64,000 nucleotides of DNA from Inmirania thermothiophila (GTDB lineage Bacteria > Pseudomonadota > Gammaproteobacteria > DSM-100275). The notes below the pieces were generated by a model that saw only the letters and a program-made list of their open reading frames with translations, searched no databases and was not told the DNA's origin. The DNA lies in the NCBI RefSeq assembly GCF_003751635.1, contig NZ_RJVI01000003.1, positions 181,001 through 245,000 of the forward strand. The letters run 5' to 3'. Positions 10,463 to 18,494 of the stretch are shown piece by piece; the stretch's first letter is position 1, and every line of letters starts with the position of its first letter. Made by a program: the position numbers and the translations under genes.

Positions 10463-10831
10463 CTAGCAGCGGAAGGCGTCGCGGATCCATCGGCAGGCGA
10501 GGCCGCCGGCCGAGGGCTCGACCGCGACCACGTCGAAGCGCGCGGGCCGGCGGGCAAGCTCCGGATGCCCGGCGAGGAAGTGCCGCGCCGCCTCGGCGAT
10601 GCGCCGCTGCTTGCGCGCATCGACGCTCTCCAGGGCCGAGCCGTAGTCGCTGCGCCGGCGCAGCCGCACCTCGACGAAGACCACCACCTCGCCCTCCGCC
10701 ATGACGAGGTCGATTTCGCCGGCGCGGCACCGATGGTTGCGGGCGATCAGGCGCAGGCCATGGCCGCGCAGGTGGGCGAGGGCGGCCTCCTCGCCCATGC
10801 GCCCGCGCCCGGCGGCATCGCCGCCCCTCAT
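10463..10831 (-). CDS. yraN: YraN family (UPF0102) putative endonuclease-fold protein
   Basis: 122 residues; the ATG at 10831 overlaps the lpoA stop. The core has the restriction-endonuclease-like motif: a conserved Glu, then GEIDLVM and VVFVEVRLRR, giving the E...D...ExK/R arrangement of the UPF0102 family, followed by the DARKQRRI helix. Function is not established experimentally as far as I know; the fold suggests nucleic-acid binding or cleavage. Position between lpoA and the BON lipoprotein gene is conserved. Confidence 0.92.
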   Translation of the reverse strand: MRGGDAAGRGRMGEEAALAHLRGHGLRLIARNHRCRAGEIDLVMAEGEVVVFVEVRLRRRSDYGSALESVDARKQRRIAEAARHFLAGHPELARRPARFDVVAVEPSAGGLACRWIRDAFRC

Positions 10832-12702
10832 GGCGCCGCGGCCGCCGCGCCGACGCCCTCGATGCGGGGCGTCCAGCCCAGCGGCTGCGGGCGCCCCTCC
10901 TCGAAGCGCGCCCAGTAGAGGCGACGGTGCAGGCGGCGGTCGGGGTCGGCGGTGAGGATTCCTGTCAGCCCCGTAAGACCCGCGTCGGGCCCCTGCCCGA
11001 GCCATTCCAGCAGGGGCAGGGCCTGCCAGGCGTCGTAGCCGAGGGCGTAGAGCCGCCCGTAGACCGTGATCCCCTGCGGAAAGAGCCCCTCGAGCTCCCG
11101 CCGCAGGGCCGAGCCCGACTCGTCCGGCGCGAGCAGCCACGGGATGTCGGCGAAGCGTACTCCGTCCAGGTCGCGGTCGGCGCGGGGGTCGGGCCGGCCG
11201 GTGAAGATCGCGGAGGTGGCGTAGACGGCGAGGCGGCCGCCGCCGAGGAAGCGGATCTGCGGCAGGATGAGCCGCGCCGCGGTCGAGTCGGCGGCGAGGA
11301 AGAGGACCTCGGCGTCGGCCCGCGCCCTCGGCTCGAAGCGCACGCCCGTGCCGAGGATCGCCTCCAGCGCCCGCCGCCGCGCCTTGCTCTCGTCGATGTC
11401 CAGCAGCCGCTCCAGCACCGGGCGATGGTCGGTGCCGCGCGGGTCGTAGCGGGCCTCGTCGAGGAGTTCGCCGCCGAGGGTCTCCCAGCGCGTGCGGAAG
11501 GCGGTGACGAGACGGTCGCCCCAGCGGCTCGCCGGGGCGAGCACGAGGGCGCGGACGGCCCCGTCGGCGCGCGCCCGCTCCGCCGCCTGCGCCGCCTCGT
11601 CCTCGGGCAGCAGCCCGAGCTGGTGGAGCCGCGGCGGCGGCGGTGTGCCGCCGTCGTCGTAGTTGAGGGCGAGCACCCGAAGCGGCAGCGCCGGGCGCAG
11701 CGCGAGCGCCCGCACCGCATCCTTGGCGAGGGGCCCGATGACGGCCTCGGCGCCCTCGCGCACCGCCTCCTCGACGGCGGCGCCCGCCTCCGCGCCGTCG
11801 CGGGTGTCGAGGATCACGAGCCGCGGCCGTTCCTGAGGGGGCGTGCGCAGGTAGGCGGCCAGCACCCCGTCGCGCACCGCCCGCCCGGCGGCGGCGAGCC
11901 GTCCGCTCAGGGGCAGCAGCAGGGCCACGGTGCGCGGCCGCAGGGGCTCGACCCGCATCCGCGCGGCGACGCCCTCCATGAGCTGCGGCCGCGCCGGATG
12001 GTCCGGATGGCGCTGCCGCCAGGCCGCCATGGCGCGGTCGAAGTCGCCGGGCAGCCGGGGGCTGCGGGCGATGCGGGCAAGCCCCGCCCATCCCGCCAGC
12101 GGCCGTTCCCCCCCGGCCTCGAGGCGGGCGAGGGCGTCGTCGCCGAGTTCCGTGAGGTGGCGCAGGATCGCGCGCTGGTTCTCCAGCACCGCCTCCCCCT
12201 CCTCCAGCAGGGGCTCGAGGGCGATGCGGGCCCGCGCCGCCTCGAGGGCGTTGCCGAGGGCCGCGAAGGCCTGGGCGCGCAGGCGGTGGAGGCGGCGCCG
12301 CAGCGCGGGCGCGGCGTCGGGCGCCGCATCCGGCAGCCGCAGCAGGGCCTCGGCGGCGACGCCGCGGGCAAGGGCGTGCTCGGCGAGCAGGATGGCGGCC
12401 TCGAGGGCCACTTCCGGCGAGGCGGAGGAGAGGTCCAGGGGCGCGAGCAGGGCCGCCGCCTCGTCGTCGCGTCCCGCGGCCCCAAGCAGCCGCGCCGCCT
12501 CCAGGCGCAGCCGCACCGCCTCGCCCGGCGCGGCCTCGCCCGCCGCCTGCAGCAGCGCCCGCACGGCGGCGTCCACCTCCGGTGCCGCGGCGGGGGGGGA
12601 CGGCGCCGGGACCGTCGGCGGCTTGACCGGCGCGGTGCAGCTTGCGAGAGTGAGGGCCGCCGCCGCGACGAGGCAGCGCCACCCGGGCCGGCGCGGAGCC
12701 AT
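10828..12702 (-). CDS. lpoA: Penicillin-binding protein activator lipoprotein (LpoA/LppC family)
   Basis: 624 residues from ATG 12702, chosen because it begins a lipoprotein signal (RPGWRCLVAAAALTLASC, lipobox Cys near residue 23) followed by a Pro/Ala-rich linker. An N-terminal helical, TPR-like domain (about 45-260) precedes a periplasmic-binding-protein-like domain from about residue 275 (TVALLLPLSGRLAAAG through VYGRLYALGYDAW). LpoA reaches from the outer membrane to activate PBP1a transpeptidation. It is divergent from rsmI across 73 bases that must hold promoters for both; I see no strong hexamer pair there. A four-base overlap couples it to yraN. Confidence 0.9.
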   Translation of the reverse strand: MAPRRPGWRCLVAAAALTLASCTAPVKPPTVPAPSPPAAAPEVDAAVRALLQAAGEAAPGEAVRLRLEAARLLGAAGRDDEAAALLAPLDLSSASPEVALEAAILLAEHALARGVAAEALLRLPDAAPDAAPALRRRLHRLRAQAFAALGNALEAARARIALEPLLEEGEAVLENQRAILRHLTELGDDALARLEAGGERPLAGWAGLARIARSPRLPGDFDRAMAAWRQRHPDHPARPQLMEGVAARMRVEPLRPRTVALLLPLSGRLAAAGRAVRDGVLAAYLRTPPQERPRLVILDTRDGAEAGAAVEEAVREGAEAVIGPLAKDAVRALALRPALPLRVLALNYDDGGTPPPPRLHQLGLLPEDEAAQAAERARADGAVRALVLAPASRWGDRLVTAFRTRWETLGGELLDEARYDPRGTDHRPVLERLLDIDESKARRRALEAILGTGVRFEPRARADAEVLFLAADSTAARLILPQIRFLGGGRLAVYATSAIFTGRPDPRADRDLDGVRFADIPWLLAPDESGSALRRELEGLFPQGITVYGRLYALGYDAWQALPLLEWLGQGPDAGLTGLTGILTADPDRRLHRRLYWARFEEGRPQPLGWTPRIEGVGAAAAAP

Positions 12703-12775
12703 GGTCCTTCCAGCGAGCATGGGCGAGGCCGGATGATAGCGCGGCGGCCCCGCCCGCGACCACCGAGGCCACAGC

Positions 12776-13615
12776 GTGACCGGCACCCTCTACGTCGTCG
12801 CCACCCCCATCGGCAACCTCGGCGACCTCAGCCCCCGCGCGCGCGAGACCCTGGCCGGGGCGGAGCTGGTCGCGGCCGAGGACACCCGCCGCACCGGCGC
12901 CCTGCTCGCCGCCTGCGGGCTGCGCCGGCCCCTGGTGTCGCTGCACGAGCACAACGAGGCGGCGCGGGTGGAGGCGCTGCTGGGGCGGCTGCGGGAGGGG
13001 GCGGCGGTGGCCCTGGTGAGCGACGCCGGGACGCCCCTGGTGAGCGACCCCGGCTACCGGCTGGTGCGGGCGGCGCGCGGGGCCGGCATCCCGGTGGTGG
13101 CGGTGCCGGGGCCGAGCGCGGTGACGGCGGCCCTGAGCGTCGCCGGCCTGCCCACGGACCGCTTCTGCTTCGAGGGCTTCCTGCCGGCCCGCAGGCAGGC
13201 CCGGCGCGCGCGCATCGAGGCCTTGCGGGCGGAGCCGCGCACCGTCGTCCTCTTCGAGTCGGCGCACCGCATCACGGACACCCTCGCCGATCTCGCCGAG
13301 ATCCTCGGCGGCGGGCGCGAGGCCGCCCACGCGCGCGAGCTCACCAAGCGCCACGAGGAGGTGCGCCTCGCCCCCCTGGAGGTGCTCGCCGAGGAGGCGG
13401 CGGCGCGGCCCGAGCGCAGGCTGGGGGAGCACGTGCTGGTGATCGCGGGGGCGGCCGGGGAGGCCCGGGAGGAGGCGGAGCTGCGGCGCGTGCTCGCGGT
13501 GCTGCTGGAGGAGCTGCCGCCGGCGCAGGCGGCGCGCCTTGCGGCCCGGCTCACGGGGCGGCCGCGGCCGGAGGCCTACGCCATCGCCCAGGCACTCGCG
13601 GCGCGGCGCGGCTGA
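12776..13615 (+). CDS. rsmI: 16S rRNA (cytidine-1402-2'-O)-methyltransferase
   Basis: 279 residues, GTG start. The SAM-dependent tetrapyrrole-methylase-like fold shows TLYVVATPIGNLGDLSPRA at the N-terminus, AEDTRRTGALL, VSDAGTPLVSDPGYRLV and VPGPSAVTAALSVAG, all RsmI signatures. The C-terminal extension ends in a small helical domain. The enzyme 2'-O-methylates C1402 in the ribosomal P site. Divergent from lpoA, as in enteric bacteria, and convergent with ccdA nine bases downstream. Confidence 0.96.
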   Translation: MTGTLYVVATPIGNLGDLSPRARETLAGAELVAAEDTRRTGALLAACGLRRPLVSLHEHNEAARVEALLGRLREGAAVALVSDAGTPLVSDPGYRLVRAARGAGIPVVAVPGPSAVTAALSVAGLPTDRFCFEGFLPARRQARRARIEALRAEPRTVVLFESAHRITDTLADLAEILGGGREAAHARELTKRHEEVRLAPLEVLAEEAAARPERRLGEHVLVIAGAAGEAREEAELRRVLAVLLEELPPAQAARLAARLTGRPRPEAYAIAQALAARRG

Positions 13616-13624
13616 GGGCCCGGC

Positions 13625-14365
13625 TCAGCCGATCTCGGCAAGCCAGGGGAAGACCGTCAGCAGCCAGAAGGCGAAGCGGCTGAGCAGCCCCGTCATCATG
13701 GCGATGCCGAAGACGACCAGGATCCAGCCGGCGATCTTGTGCAGCGTCGGGGCGAAGCGCCGGACCGAGCGCGCATGGTGCAGGAAGCGGTCGGTGAAGA
13801 GCGCCGCGAGCAGGAAGGGCACGCCGAGCCCGGCCGAGTAGATCGCCAGCAGCGCCATCCCGGTGGCGGTCTGCTCGGCGGTGGCGCTCACGGTCAGGAT
13901 CGCGCCCAGGATGGGGCCGATGCAGGGCGTCCAGCCGAAGGCGAAGGCCATCCCCAGCAGGTAGGAGGCGAGCGGGTGCGCACCGCCGATGGTGCGGTGG
14001 ATGCGCACGTCGCGCTCGAGCCAGGGGATGCGCACCAGCCCCGTCATGAAGAGCCCGAAGAGGGTGACGATGGCGCCGCCGACGAGGTTGGTCTCGTAGC
14101 GGTAGCGGGCGAGGAGCTGGCCCACCGCGGTGGCGCTCGCCCCGAGGGCGACGAAGACGGTGGAGAAGCCGAGCACGAAGAGGAGGGCCATCAGCAGCGT
14201 GGCCAGGCGCGCCCTGCGCTCCATCTCGCCGGTGAGGTCCTCGACGCTGCGCCCGGCGACGTAGGAGAGGTAGCCCGGCACCAGGGGAAGGACGCAGGGC
14301 GAGAGGAACGAGATCAGTCCCGCGAGGAAGGCCGAGGCGATGCCGATGCCCGAGATCTCCACCAT
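13625..14365 (-). CDS. ccdA: CcdA-type transmembrane thiol-disulfide/electron carrier
   Basis: 246 residues with six predicted membrane segments. The two conserved Cys-Pro motifs of the CcdA/DsbD core are present: SFLSPCVLPLVPGYLS near residue 20 and FGWTPCIGPILG in the fourth segment. Proteins of this family carry reducing power from cytoplasmic thioredoxin to periplasmic thiol proteins, usually for cytochrome c maturation; the c1 of petC would need that. No periplasmic thioredoxin partner or DsbD alpha/gamma domain is fused or adjacent, so the partner is elsewhere. It diverges from rnpB. Confidence 0.92.
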   Translation of the reverse strand: MVEISGIGIASAFLAGLISFLSPCVLPLVPGYLSYVAGRSVEDLTGEMERRARLATLLMALLFVLGFSTVFVALGASATAVGQLLARYRYETNLVGGAIVTLFGLFMTGLVRIPWLERDVRIHRTIGGAHPLASYLLGMAFAFGWTPCIGPILGAILTVSATAEQTATGMALLAIYSAGLGVPFLLAALFTDRFLHHARSVRRFAPTLHKIAGWILVVFGIAMMTGLLSRFAFWLLTVFPWLAEIG

Positions 14366-14448
14366 GGCGCGATTCTGCCCGCCTCCGACGGGCCTGGCAA
14401 CCGGCCCGAAGGGGTGGGGCGGGGAGGGGGGCGAGGATCCCCGGCCGC

Positions 14449-14477
14449 TTGCCTCTCCCCCGGCGGCCGGCTAGATT
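14449..14477 (+). promoter_or_regulatory. Promoter of rnpB
   Basis: TTGCCT at 14449-14454, 17-base spacer, TAGATT at 14472-14477. The expected start about seven bases later, near 14484, coincides with the 5' end of the RNase P RNA deduced from pairing of its terminal helix. Confidence 0.7.
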
Positions 14478-14483
14478 GGGCCG

Positions 14484-14860
14484 AGGGAGCCGGCCAGGCA
14501 GCCGCCGCGCCCCGCGGCGGGCGCGGAGGAAAGTCCGGGCTCCACAGGGCAGGGTGCCAGGTAACGCCTGGGCGGCGCGAGCCGACGGAAAGTGCCACAG
14601 AAAACAGACCGCCGATGGCCGGCCCCGTGCCGGCACAGGCAAGGGTGAAAAGGTGCGGTAAGAGCGCACCGCGCGGGTGGTAACACTCCGCGGCAGGGCA
14701 AACCCCACCCGGAGCAAGACCAAATAGGGGGGCATGCGGCCGAGCGCCGCGGCGCGTGGCCCGCGCGCAGCCCCCGGGTAGGTCGCTCGAGGCGTGCGGC
14801 GACGCACGTCCCAGATGAATGGCTGCCCACGACAGAACCCGGCTTATCGGCCGGCTCCCC
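14484..14860 (+). ncRNA. rnpB: RNase P RNA, bacterial type A
   Basis: The conserved cores of type A RNase P RNA are readable: GGAGGAAAGTCCGGGCTCC at about 14526, CAGGGTGCCAGGTAACGCCTG at 14552, AAGGGTGAAAAGGTGCGGTAAGAGCGCACCG at 14641, the GGTAACACTCCG block, CCACCCGGAGCAAGACCAAATAGGGG at 14705, and the 3' ACGACAGAACCCGGCTTATCGG. The ends are set by P1: GGGAGCCGGCC at 14485-14495 pairs with GGCCGGCTCCC at 14849-14859. It is the catalytic RNA that trims tRNA 5' leaders. The spacer downstream leads to the mraZ operon. Ends may be off by a few bases. Confidence 0.96.
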
Positions 14861-14869
14861 CCTTTCTCC

Positions 14870-14935
14870 CACCCGCGGCCGCAGTGCTGCCGCCGCGGGT
14901 GAGGCACCTGCCGCTTCTCCAGAAGGCATCTCACC
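14870..14935 (+). terminator. Terminator region after rnpB with two overlapping hairpins
   Basis: CACCCGCGGC (14870-14879) pairs with GCCGCGGGTG (14892-14901), a 10-bp stem. A second, longer hairpin pairs GGTGAG (14898-14903) with CTCACC (14930-14935), with internal TGCC/GGCA and TTC/GAA pairs, and is followed by TTTCCTTCCC. The two share bases 14898-14901, so they cannot form at once. Either could end the rnpB transcript. Confidence 0.5.
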
Positions 14936-15043
14936 TTTCCTTCCCAACCCTTTGATCCCGAAAGGGAACATGGGCGCCACCGAGCCGCCGCTAAGCCTCT
15001 GAACCAAAAGGCCGAAATGGCCTCCCCGCGGGGGGGCGTTTCC

Positions 15044-15073
15044 TTGACAAGTGGGAAAGGCGCTACCTATAGT
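15044..15073 (+). promoter_or_regulatory. Pmra-type promoter of the division/cell-wall cluster
   Basis: Perfect -35 TTGACA at 15044-15049, 18-base spacer, TATAGT (-10, five of six) at 15068-15073. It is the only strong promoter found before the 17-gene chain. Start of transcription would be near 15080, giving a leader of about 55 bases to the TTG start of mraZ. Confidence 0.85.
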
Positions 15074-15082
15074 GTGGCGAGG

Positions 15083-15107
15083 TGGGGGGATGTGGGGAGA
15101 AGTGGGA
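15083..15107 (+). promoter_or_regulatory. MraZ-binding direct repeats
   Basis: Three TGGGN repeats at exact 10-base period: TGGGG 15083-15087, TGGGG 15093-15097, TGGGA 15103-15107, each preceded by G or GT. This is the known operator architecture for the MraZ repressor (TGGGN repeats with five-base spacers). A fourth copy, GTGGGA, sits at 15051-15056 between the -35 and -10. MraZ encoded just downstream presumably represses its own operon here. Confidence 0.8.
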
Positions 15108-15134
15108 GGGATCCCGGCCAAGGGGGGGGCGGCC

Positions 15135-15590
15135 TTGTTCCGCGGGATCAACGCGCTGAACCTCGACGCCAAGGGGCGTCTGGCGATCCCGGCGCGCTAT
15201 CGCGAGCAGCTTCGCGAGCGGGGCGAGGATCAGCTCGTGGTCACCATCGATCCCAACCTCGGCTGCCTCTTCCTCTACCCCTACGGCGACTGGGTCGAGC
15301 TCGAGCGCGAGATCATGCGCATGCCGAGCCTCCAGCCCATGGTGCGCAAGCTGCAGCTGATCCTGGTGGGGCACGCCACCGAGTGCGAGCTCGACCGCCA
15401 GGGGCGGATCCTGGTGCCGCCGCTGCTGCGCAGCGCCGCGGCGCTGGACAAGCGGGTCGTGCTCATCGGGCAGGGCAAGAAGCTGGAGCTTTGGGACGAG
15501 TCGAAGTGGAACGAGACGTCGTCGCAGTGGCTGTCCGAGGGGCTCGGCTCGCCGGAGCTCGGCGCGGCCCTGTCGCAGCTCGCCCTCTGA
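15135..15590 (+). CDS. mraZ: Transcriptional repressor MraZ
   Basis: 151 residues from a TTG start, with a G-rich ribosome site (15120-15130) just upstream. The family begins at the FRG motif, so (M)[22 protein letters not shown] matches exactly at this start; the in-frame ATG at 15090 lies inside the MraZ repeats and would add 15 unrelated residues. Two AbrB-like double-psi-barrel repeats are present, the second around [19 protein letters not shown]. MraZ forms a ring that binds TGGGN repeats and represses the dcw operon. First gene of the operon. Confidence 0.95.
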   Translation: MFRGINALNLDAKGRLAIPARYREQLRERGEDQLVVTIDPNLGCLFLYPYGDWVELEREIMRMPSLQPMVRKLQLILVGHATECELDRQGRILVPPLLRSAAALDKRVVLIGQGKKLELWDESKWNETSSQWLSEGLGSPELGAALSQLAL

Positions 15591-15607
15591 GGGTGGGGGG
15601 CGGGGTC

Positions 15608-16531
15608 GTGGCGCACGTCCCGGTGATGCCGGCGGAGGTGCTCGAGTCGCTGGCGGTGCGCCCGCAGGGCTGCTACGTGGACGCCACCTACGGGCGCGGC
15701 GGCCACGCGGCGGCGATCCTGGCGCAGCTGGGGCCGGAGGGGCGGCTGGTGGTGATGGACCGCGATCCGGAGGCGGTGGCCCACGCCCGCAGGCATCTCG
15801 GCGGCGATCCCCGGGTGTGGGTGCTGCACGGCAGCTTCGCCCGCCTCGGCGAGCTGCTCGCCGAGGCGGGTGTCGCCGGCGGCGTCGACGGCCTCCTCAT
15901 GGACCTCGGCGTCTCCTCGCCCCAGCTCGACGACCCCGCCCGCGGCTTCAGCTTCCTGCGCGACGGGCCGCTGGACATGCGCATGGACCCGGACGAGGGG
16001 GAGAGCGCGGCGGCGTGGCTGGCGCGCGCCGGCGAGCGCGAGATCGCGCAGGTGCTGCGCGACTACGGCGAGGAGCGCTACGCGCGACGCATCGCGCGGG
16101 CCATCTGCGCCGCCCGCGCCGAGGGCCCGATCCGCACCACCGGCCGCCTCGCGGCGGTGGTGGCGGCGGCGGTGCCGACGCGGGAGCCGGGCCGGCACCC
16201 GGCGACGCGCACCTTCCAGGCCCTGCGCATCCGGGTCAACGGCGAGCTCGAGGCCCTCGAGGCCGCGCTGCCCCAGGCCGTGGAGGCGCTCGCCCCCGGC
16301 GGGCGGCTGGCGGTGATCGCCTTCCACTCCCTCGAGGACCGGATCGTCAAGCGCTTCCTGCGGCGGGAGGCGCGGGGCGGCGACGGGCCCCCGGACCTGC
16401 CGCTGCCGGCGTCGGCGATGCGGCCGCGGCTGCGGCTGCTGGGGCGGGCGCGCCGTCCGGGCGCCGCCGAGGTGGAGGCCAATCCGCGCGCCCGCAGCGC
16501 CGTGCTGCGGGTGGCCGAGCGGCTGCCGTGA
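15608..16531 (+). CDS. rsmH: 16S rRNA (cytosine-1402-N4)-methyltransferase
   Basis: 307 residues from GTG 15608; an in-frame GTG at 15593 is the alternative. The N-terminus [16 protein letters not shown] and the SAM site [15 protein letters not shown] are RsmH signatures, followed by [20 protein letters not shown] and, near the end, [14 protein letters not shown]. It N4-methylates C1402 of 16S rRNA, the same base whose ribose is methylated by RsmI, also encoded in this window. The stop overlaps the ftsL GTG by four bases. Confidence 0.95.
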   Translation: MAHVPVMPAEVLESLAVRPQGCYVDATYGRGGHAAAILAQLGPEGRLVVMDRDPEAVAHARRHLGGDPRVWVLHGSFARLGELLAEAGVAGGVDGLLMDLGVSSPQLDDPARGFSFLRDGPLDMRMDPDEGESAAAWLARAGEREIAQVLRDYGEERYARRIARAICAARAEGPIRTTGRLAAVVAAAVPTREPGRHPATRTFQALRIRVNGELEALEAALPQAVEALAPGGRLAVIAFHSLEDRIVKRFLRREARGGDGPPDLPLPASAMRPRLRLLGRARRPGAAEVEANPRARSAVLRVAERLP

Positions 16532-16797
16532 GGGGCGCGGCGTTGCCGGTGGTGATCCTGGCGGCGGCGGTGGCGGCGAGCGCCCTCGCGGTGGTGTGGT
16601 CGCGGCACGAGTCGCGGCGGCTCTTCGCCGAGCTTCAGGGCCTCGAGCAGCGGCGCGACGCGCTGCAGGTGGAGTGGGGCCGGCTCCAGATCGAGCAGGC
16701 GACCTGGGCCGCGGACGGGCGGATCGAGACCATCGCGTCCGGGCGCCTCGGGATGCGGCTGCCGGCCCCGGATGAGATCGTGATCGTGCGGCCATGA
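16528..16797 (+). CDS. ftsL: Cell division protein FtsL
   Basis: 89 residues, GTG start inside the rsmH stop (GTGA). One membrane segment ([20 protein letters not shown], about residues 4-23) is followed by a periplasmic coiled coil ([29 protein letters not shown]) and the short conserved end [22 protein letters not shown]. This is the usual FtsL layout; FtsL with FtsB and FtsQ activates the FtsWI synthase. Sequence similarity in this family is low, so the call leans on position between rsmH and ftsI, size and topology. Confidence 0.92.
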   Translation: MRGAALPVVILAAAVAASALAVVWSRHESRRLFAELQGLEQRRDALQVEWGRLQIEQATWAADGRIETIASGRLGMRLPAPDEIVIVRP

Positions 16798-18494
16798 GCG
16801 ATGGGGCGGGTATGCGCTGGCGTCACCGCCTCGCCCTCGCCGTGGTGGCGGTGGCGGGCGGGGTGCTGGCGGCGCGGGCGGTGGAGCTGGAGGTCTTCGA
16901 GCGCGACTTCCTCGTCCGCGAGGGCGAGGCCCGCCACCTGCGCACGGTCACGGTGGCCGCCCACCGCGGCATGATCCTCGACCGCAACGGCGAGCCCTTG
17001 GCGGTGAGCACCCCGGTGCCCTCGGTGTGGGCGGAGCCGGCGGCGCTGCTCGCCGACGAGGCGGCGATGGTGCGGGTGGCGCGCACCCTCGGCCTCGATG
17101 CGCGCAGGCTGCGCCGTGAGCTCGACGCCCGCCGCGGGCGCGAGTTCCACTACCTGCGCCGCCACGTCACCCCCGAGACGGCCGAGCGCGTGCTCGCCCT
17201 CGGCGCCCCCGGCGTCGGCATCCGCCGCGAGTACCGGCGCTACTACCCGGCCGGAGAGGTGGCCGCCCACGTGGTGGGGGTGACCGACGTCGACGACGTC
17301 GGCCAGGAGGGGATCGAGCTCGCCTACGACGGCTGGCTGCGCGGCCGCCCCGGGGCGAAGCGGGTGGTGCGCGACCGGCTGGGGCGGCCGGTCGCCGACG
17401 TGGAGCTGGTGCGCCCACCGCAGCCCGGGCGCGACCTGCACCTCACCCTCGACCGCCGCATCCAGTACCTCGCCTACCGCGAGCTCAAGGCGGCGGTGCA
17501 GGCCGAGCGGGCCGCCGCGGGGGCGGCCGTGGTCCTCGATGCGCGAAGCGGCGAGGTGCTCGCGCTCGCGGTCCAGCCCTCGTACAACCCCAACAACCGG
17601 GCCGCCTGGGACCCGGCCCGGCGGCGCAACCGCGCCCTCACCGACCCCATCGAGCCCGGCTCCACGATCAAGCCCTTCACCCTCGCCGCCGCCCTCGAGA
17701 GCGGGCGCTTCCGCGCCACGAGCGTCATCGACACCAGCCCCGGGCGGCTGCGGGTGGGCGACCTCACGGTGCACGACCTGCGCGACTACGGCGCCATCGA
17801 CCTCGCCACGGTGCTCATCCAGTCCAGCAACGTCGGCGCCGCCGCCGTCGCGCTGGCGCTGCCGGCCGAGCGGCTCTGGGCCGTGTTCGACCGCGTCGGC
17901 TTCGGCCGCCCCACCGGCAGCGGCTTTCCGGGCGAGGCCGCCGGCACCCTCCGCGACTGGCGGACCTGGCGGGAGGTGGAGCAGGCCACCCTGGGCTACG
18001 GCTACGGGCTTGCGGTGACCCCGCTGCAGCTCGCCCGCGCCTACGCCGCCATCGCCGCGGGCGGGATGCTGCCTCCGGTGCGGCTGGTGCAGGAGGCCGA
18101 GGCGCCGCCGCCGGCGCGGGCCCTGCCCTACCGCGTCGCCCTCGAGCTTCGGTCCATGCTCGAGGGGGTGGTGGCGCGCGGCACCGGGCGGCGCGCGGCG
18201 GTGCCGGGCTACCGCGTCGCGGGCAAGACCGGGACCGTCCGCAAGGTGGGTCCCGGCGGCTATCTCGAGGACCGCTACCGGGCGCTCTTCGTGGGCATGG
18301 CCCCGGCGAGCCGCCCGCGCCTGGTGGTGGCGGTGATGATCGACGACCCCCGCGGCGAGAGCTACTACGGCGGCGAGGTGGCGGCGCCGGTGTTCGCGCG
18401 CATCATGGCCGGGGCCCTGCGGCTGCTGGACGTGCCCCCCGACGCCCTGCCCGCGGGGACGCAGGTGGCCGCCCTCGGGAGGTCGGAGCCGTGA
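16794..18494 (+). CDS. ftsI: Peptidoglycan D,D-transpeptidase FtsI (PBP3)
   Basis: 566 residues, ATG overlapping the ftsL stop. A single N-terminal membrane anchor (about residues 8-24) precedes the class B PBP dimerisation domain (AHRGMILDRNGEPLAVSTPVPS) and the transpeptidase domain. Active-site motifs: Ser290-x-x-Lys293 (STIK), Ser344-Ser-Asn346 (SSN) and Lys478-Thr-Gly (KTGT). It cross-links septal peptidoglycan with FtsW and is the target of aztreonam-type beta-lactams. Its GTG-coupled neighbour murE follows with a four-base overlap. Confidence 0.97.
   Translation: MSDGAGMRWRHRLALAVVAVAGGVLAARAVELEVFERDFLVREGEARHLRTVTVAAHRGMILDRNGEPLAVSTPVPSVWAEPAALLADEAAMVRVARTLGLDARRLRRELDARRGREFHYLRRHVTPETAERVLALGAPGVGIRREYRRYYPAGEVAAHVVGVTDVDDVGQEGIELAYDGWLRGRPGAKRVVRDRLGRPVADVELVRPPQPGRDLHLTLDRRIQYLAYRELKAAVQAERAAAGAAVVLDARSGEVLALAVQPSYNPNNRAAWDPARRRNRALTDPIEPGSTIKPFTLAAALESGRFRATSVIDTSPGRLRVGDLTVHDLRDYGAIDLATVLIQSSNVGAAAVALALPAERLWAVFDRVGFGRPTGSGFPGEAAGTLRDWRTWREVEQATLGYGYGLAVTPLQLARAYAAIAAGGMLPPVRLVQEAEAPPPARALPYRVALELRSMLEGVVARGTGRRAAVPGYRVAGKTGTVRKVGPGGYLEDRYRALFVGMAPASRPRLVVAVMIDDPRGESYYGGEVAAPVFARIMAGALRLLDVPPDALPAGTQVAALGRSEP

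Noticed and set aside
10463..13432. A 989-codon minus-strand frame covering yraN, lpoA and rsmI
   Set aside because: Only the last 122 codons (yraN) are a protein family; the rest is out of frame with lpoA and antisense to rsmI.
15090..15134. ATG start for mraZ at 15090
   Set aside because: It lies inside the MraZ repeats and adds residues unlike the family, while TTG 15135 matches the conserved FRG start.
14449..15134. Possible tRNA or second RNA gene between rnpB and mraZ
   Set aside because: No cloverleaf or T-loop (GGTTCRA) is present; the hairpins fit termination.
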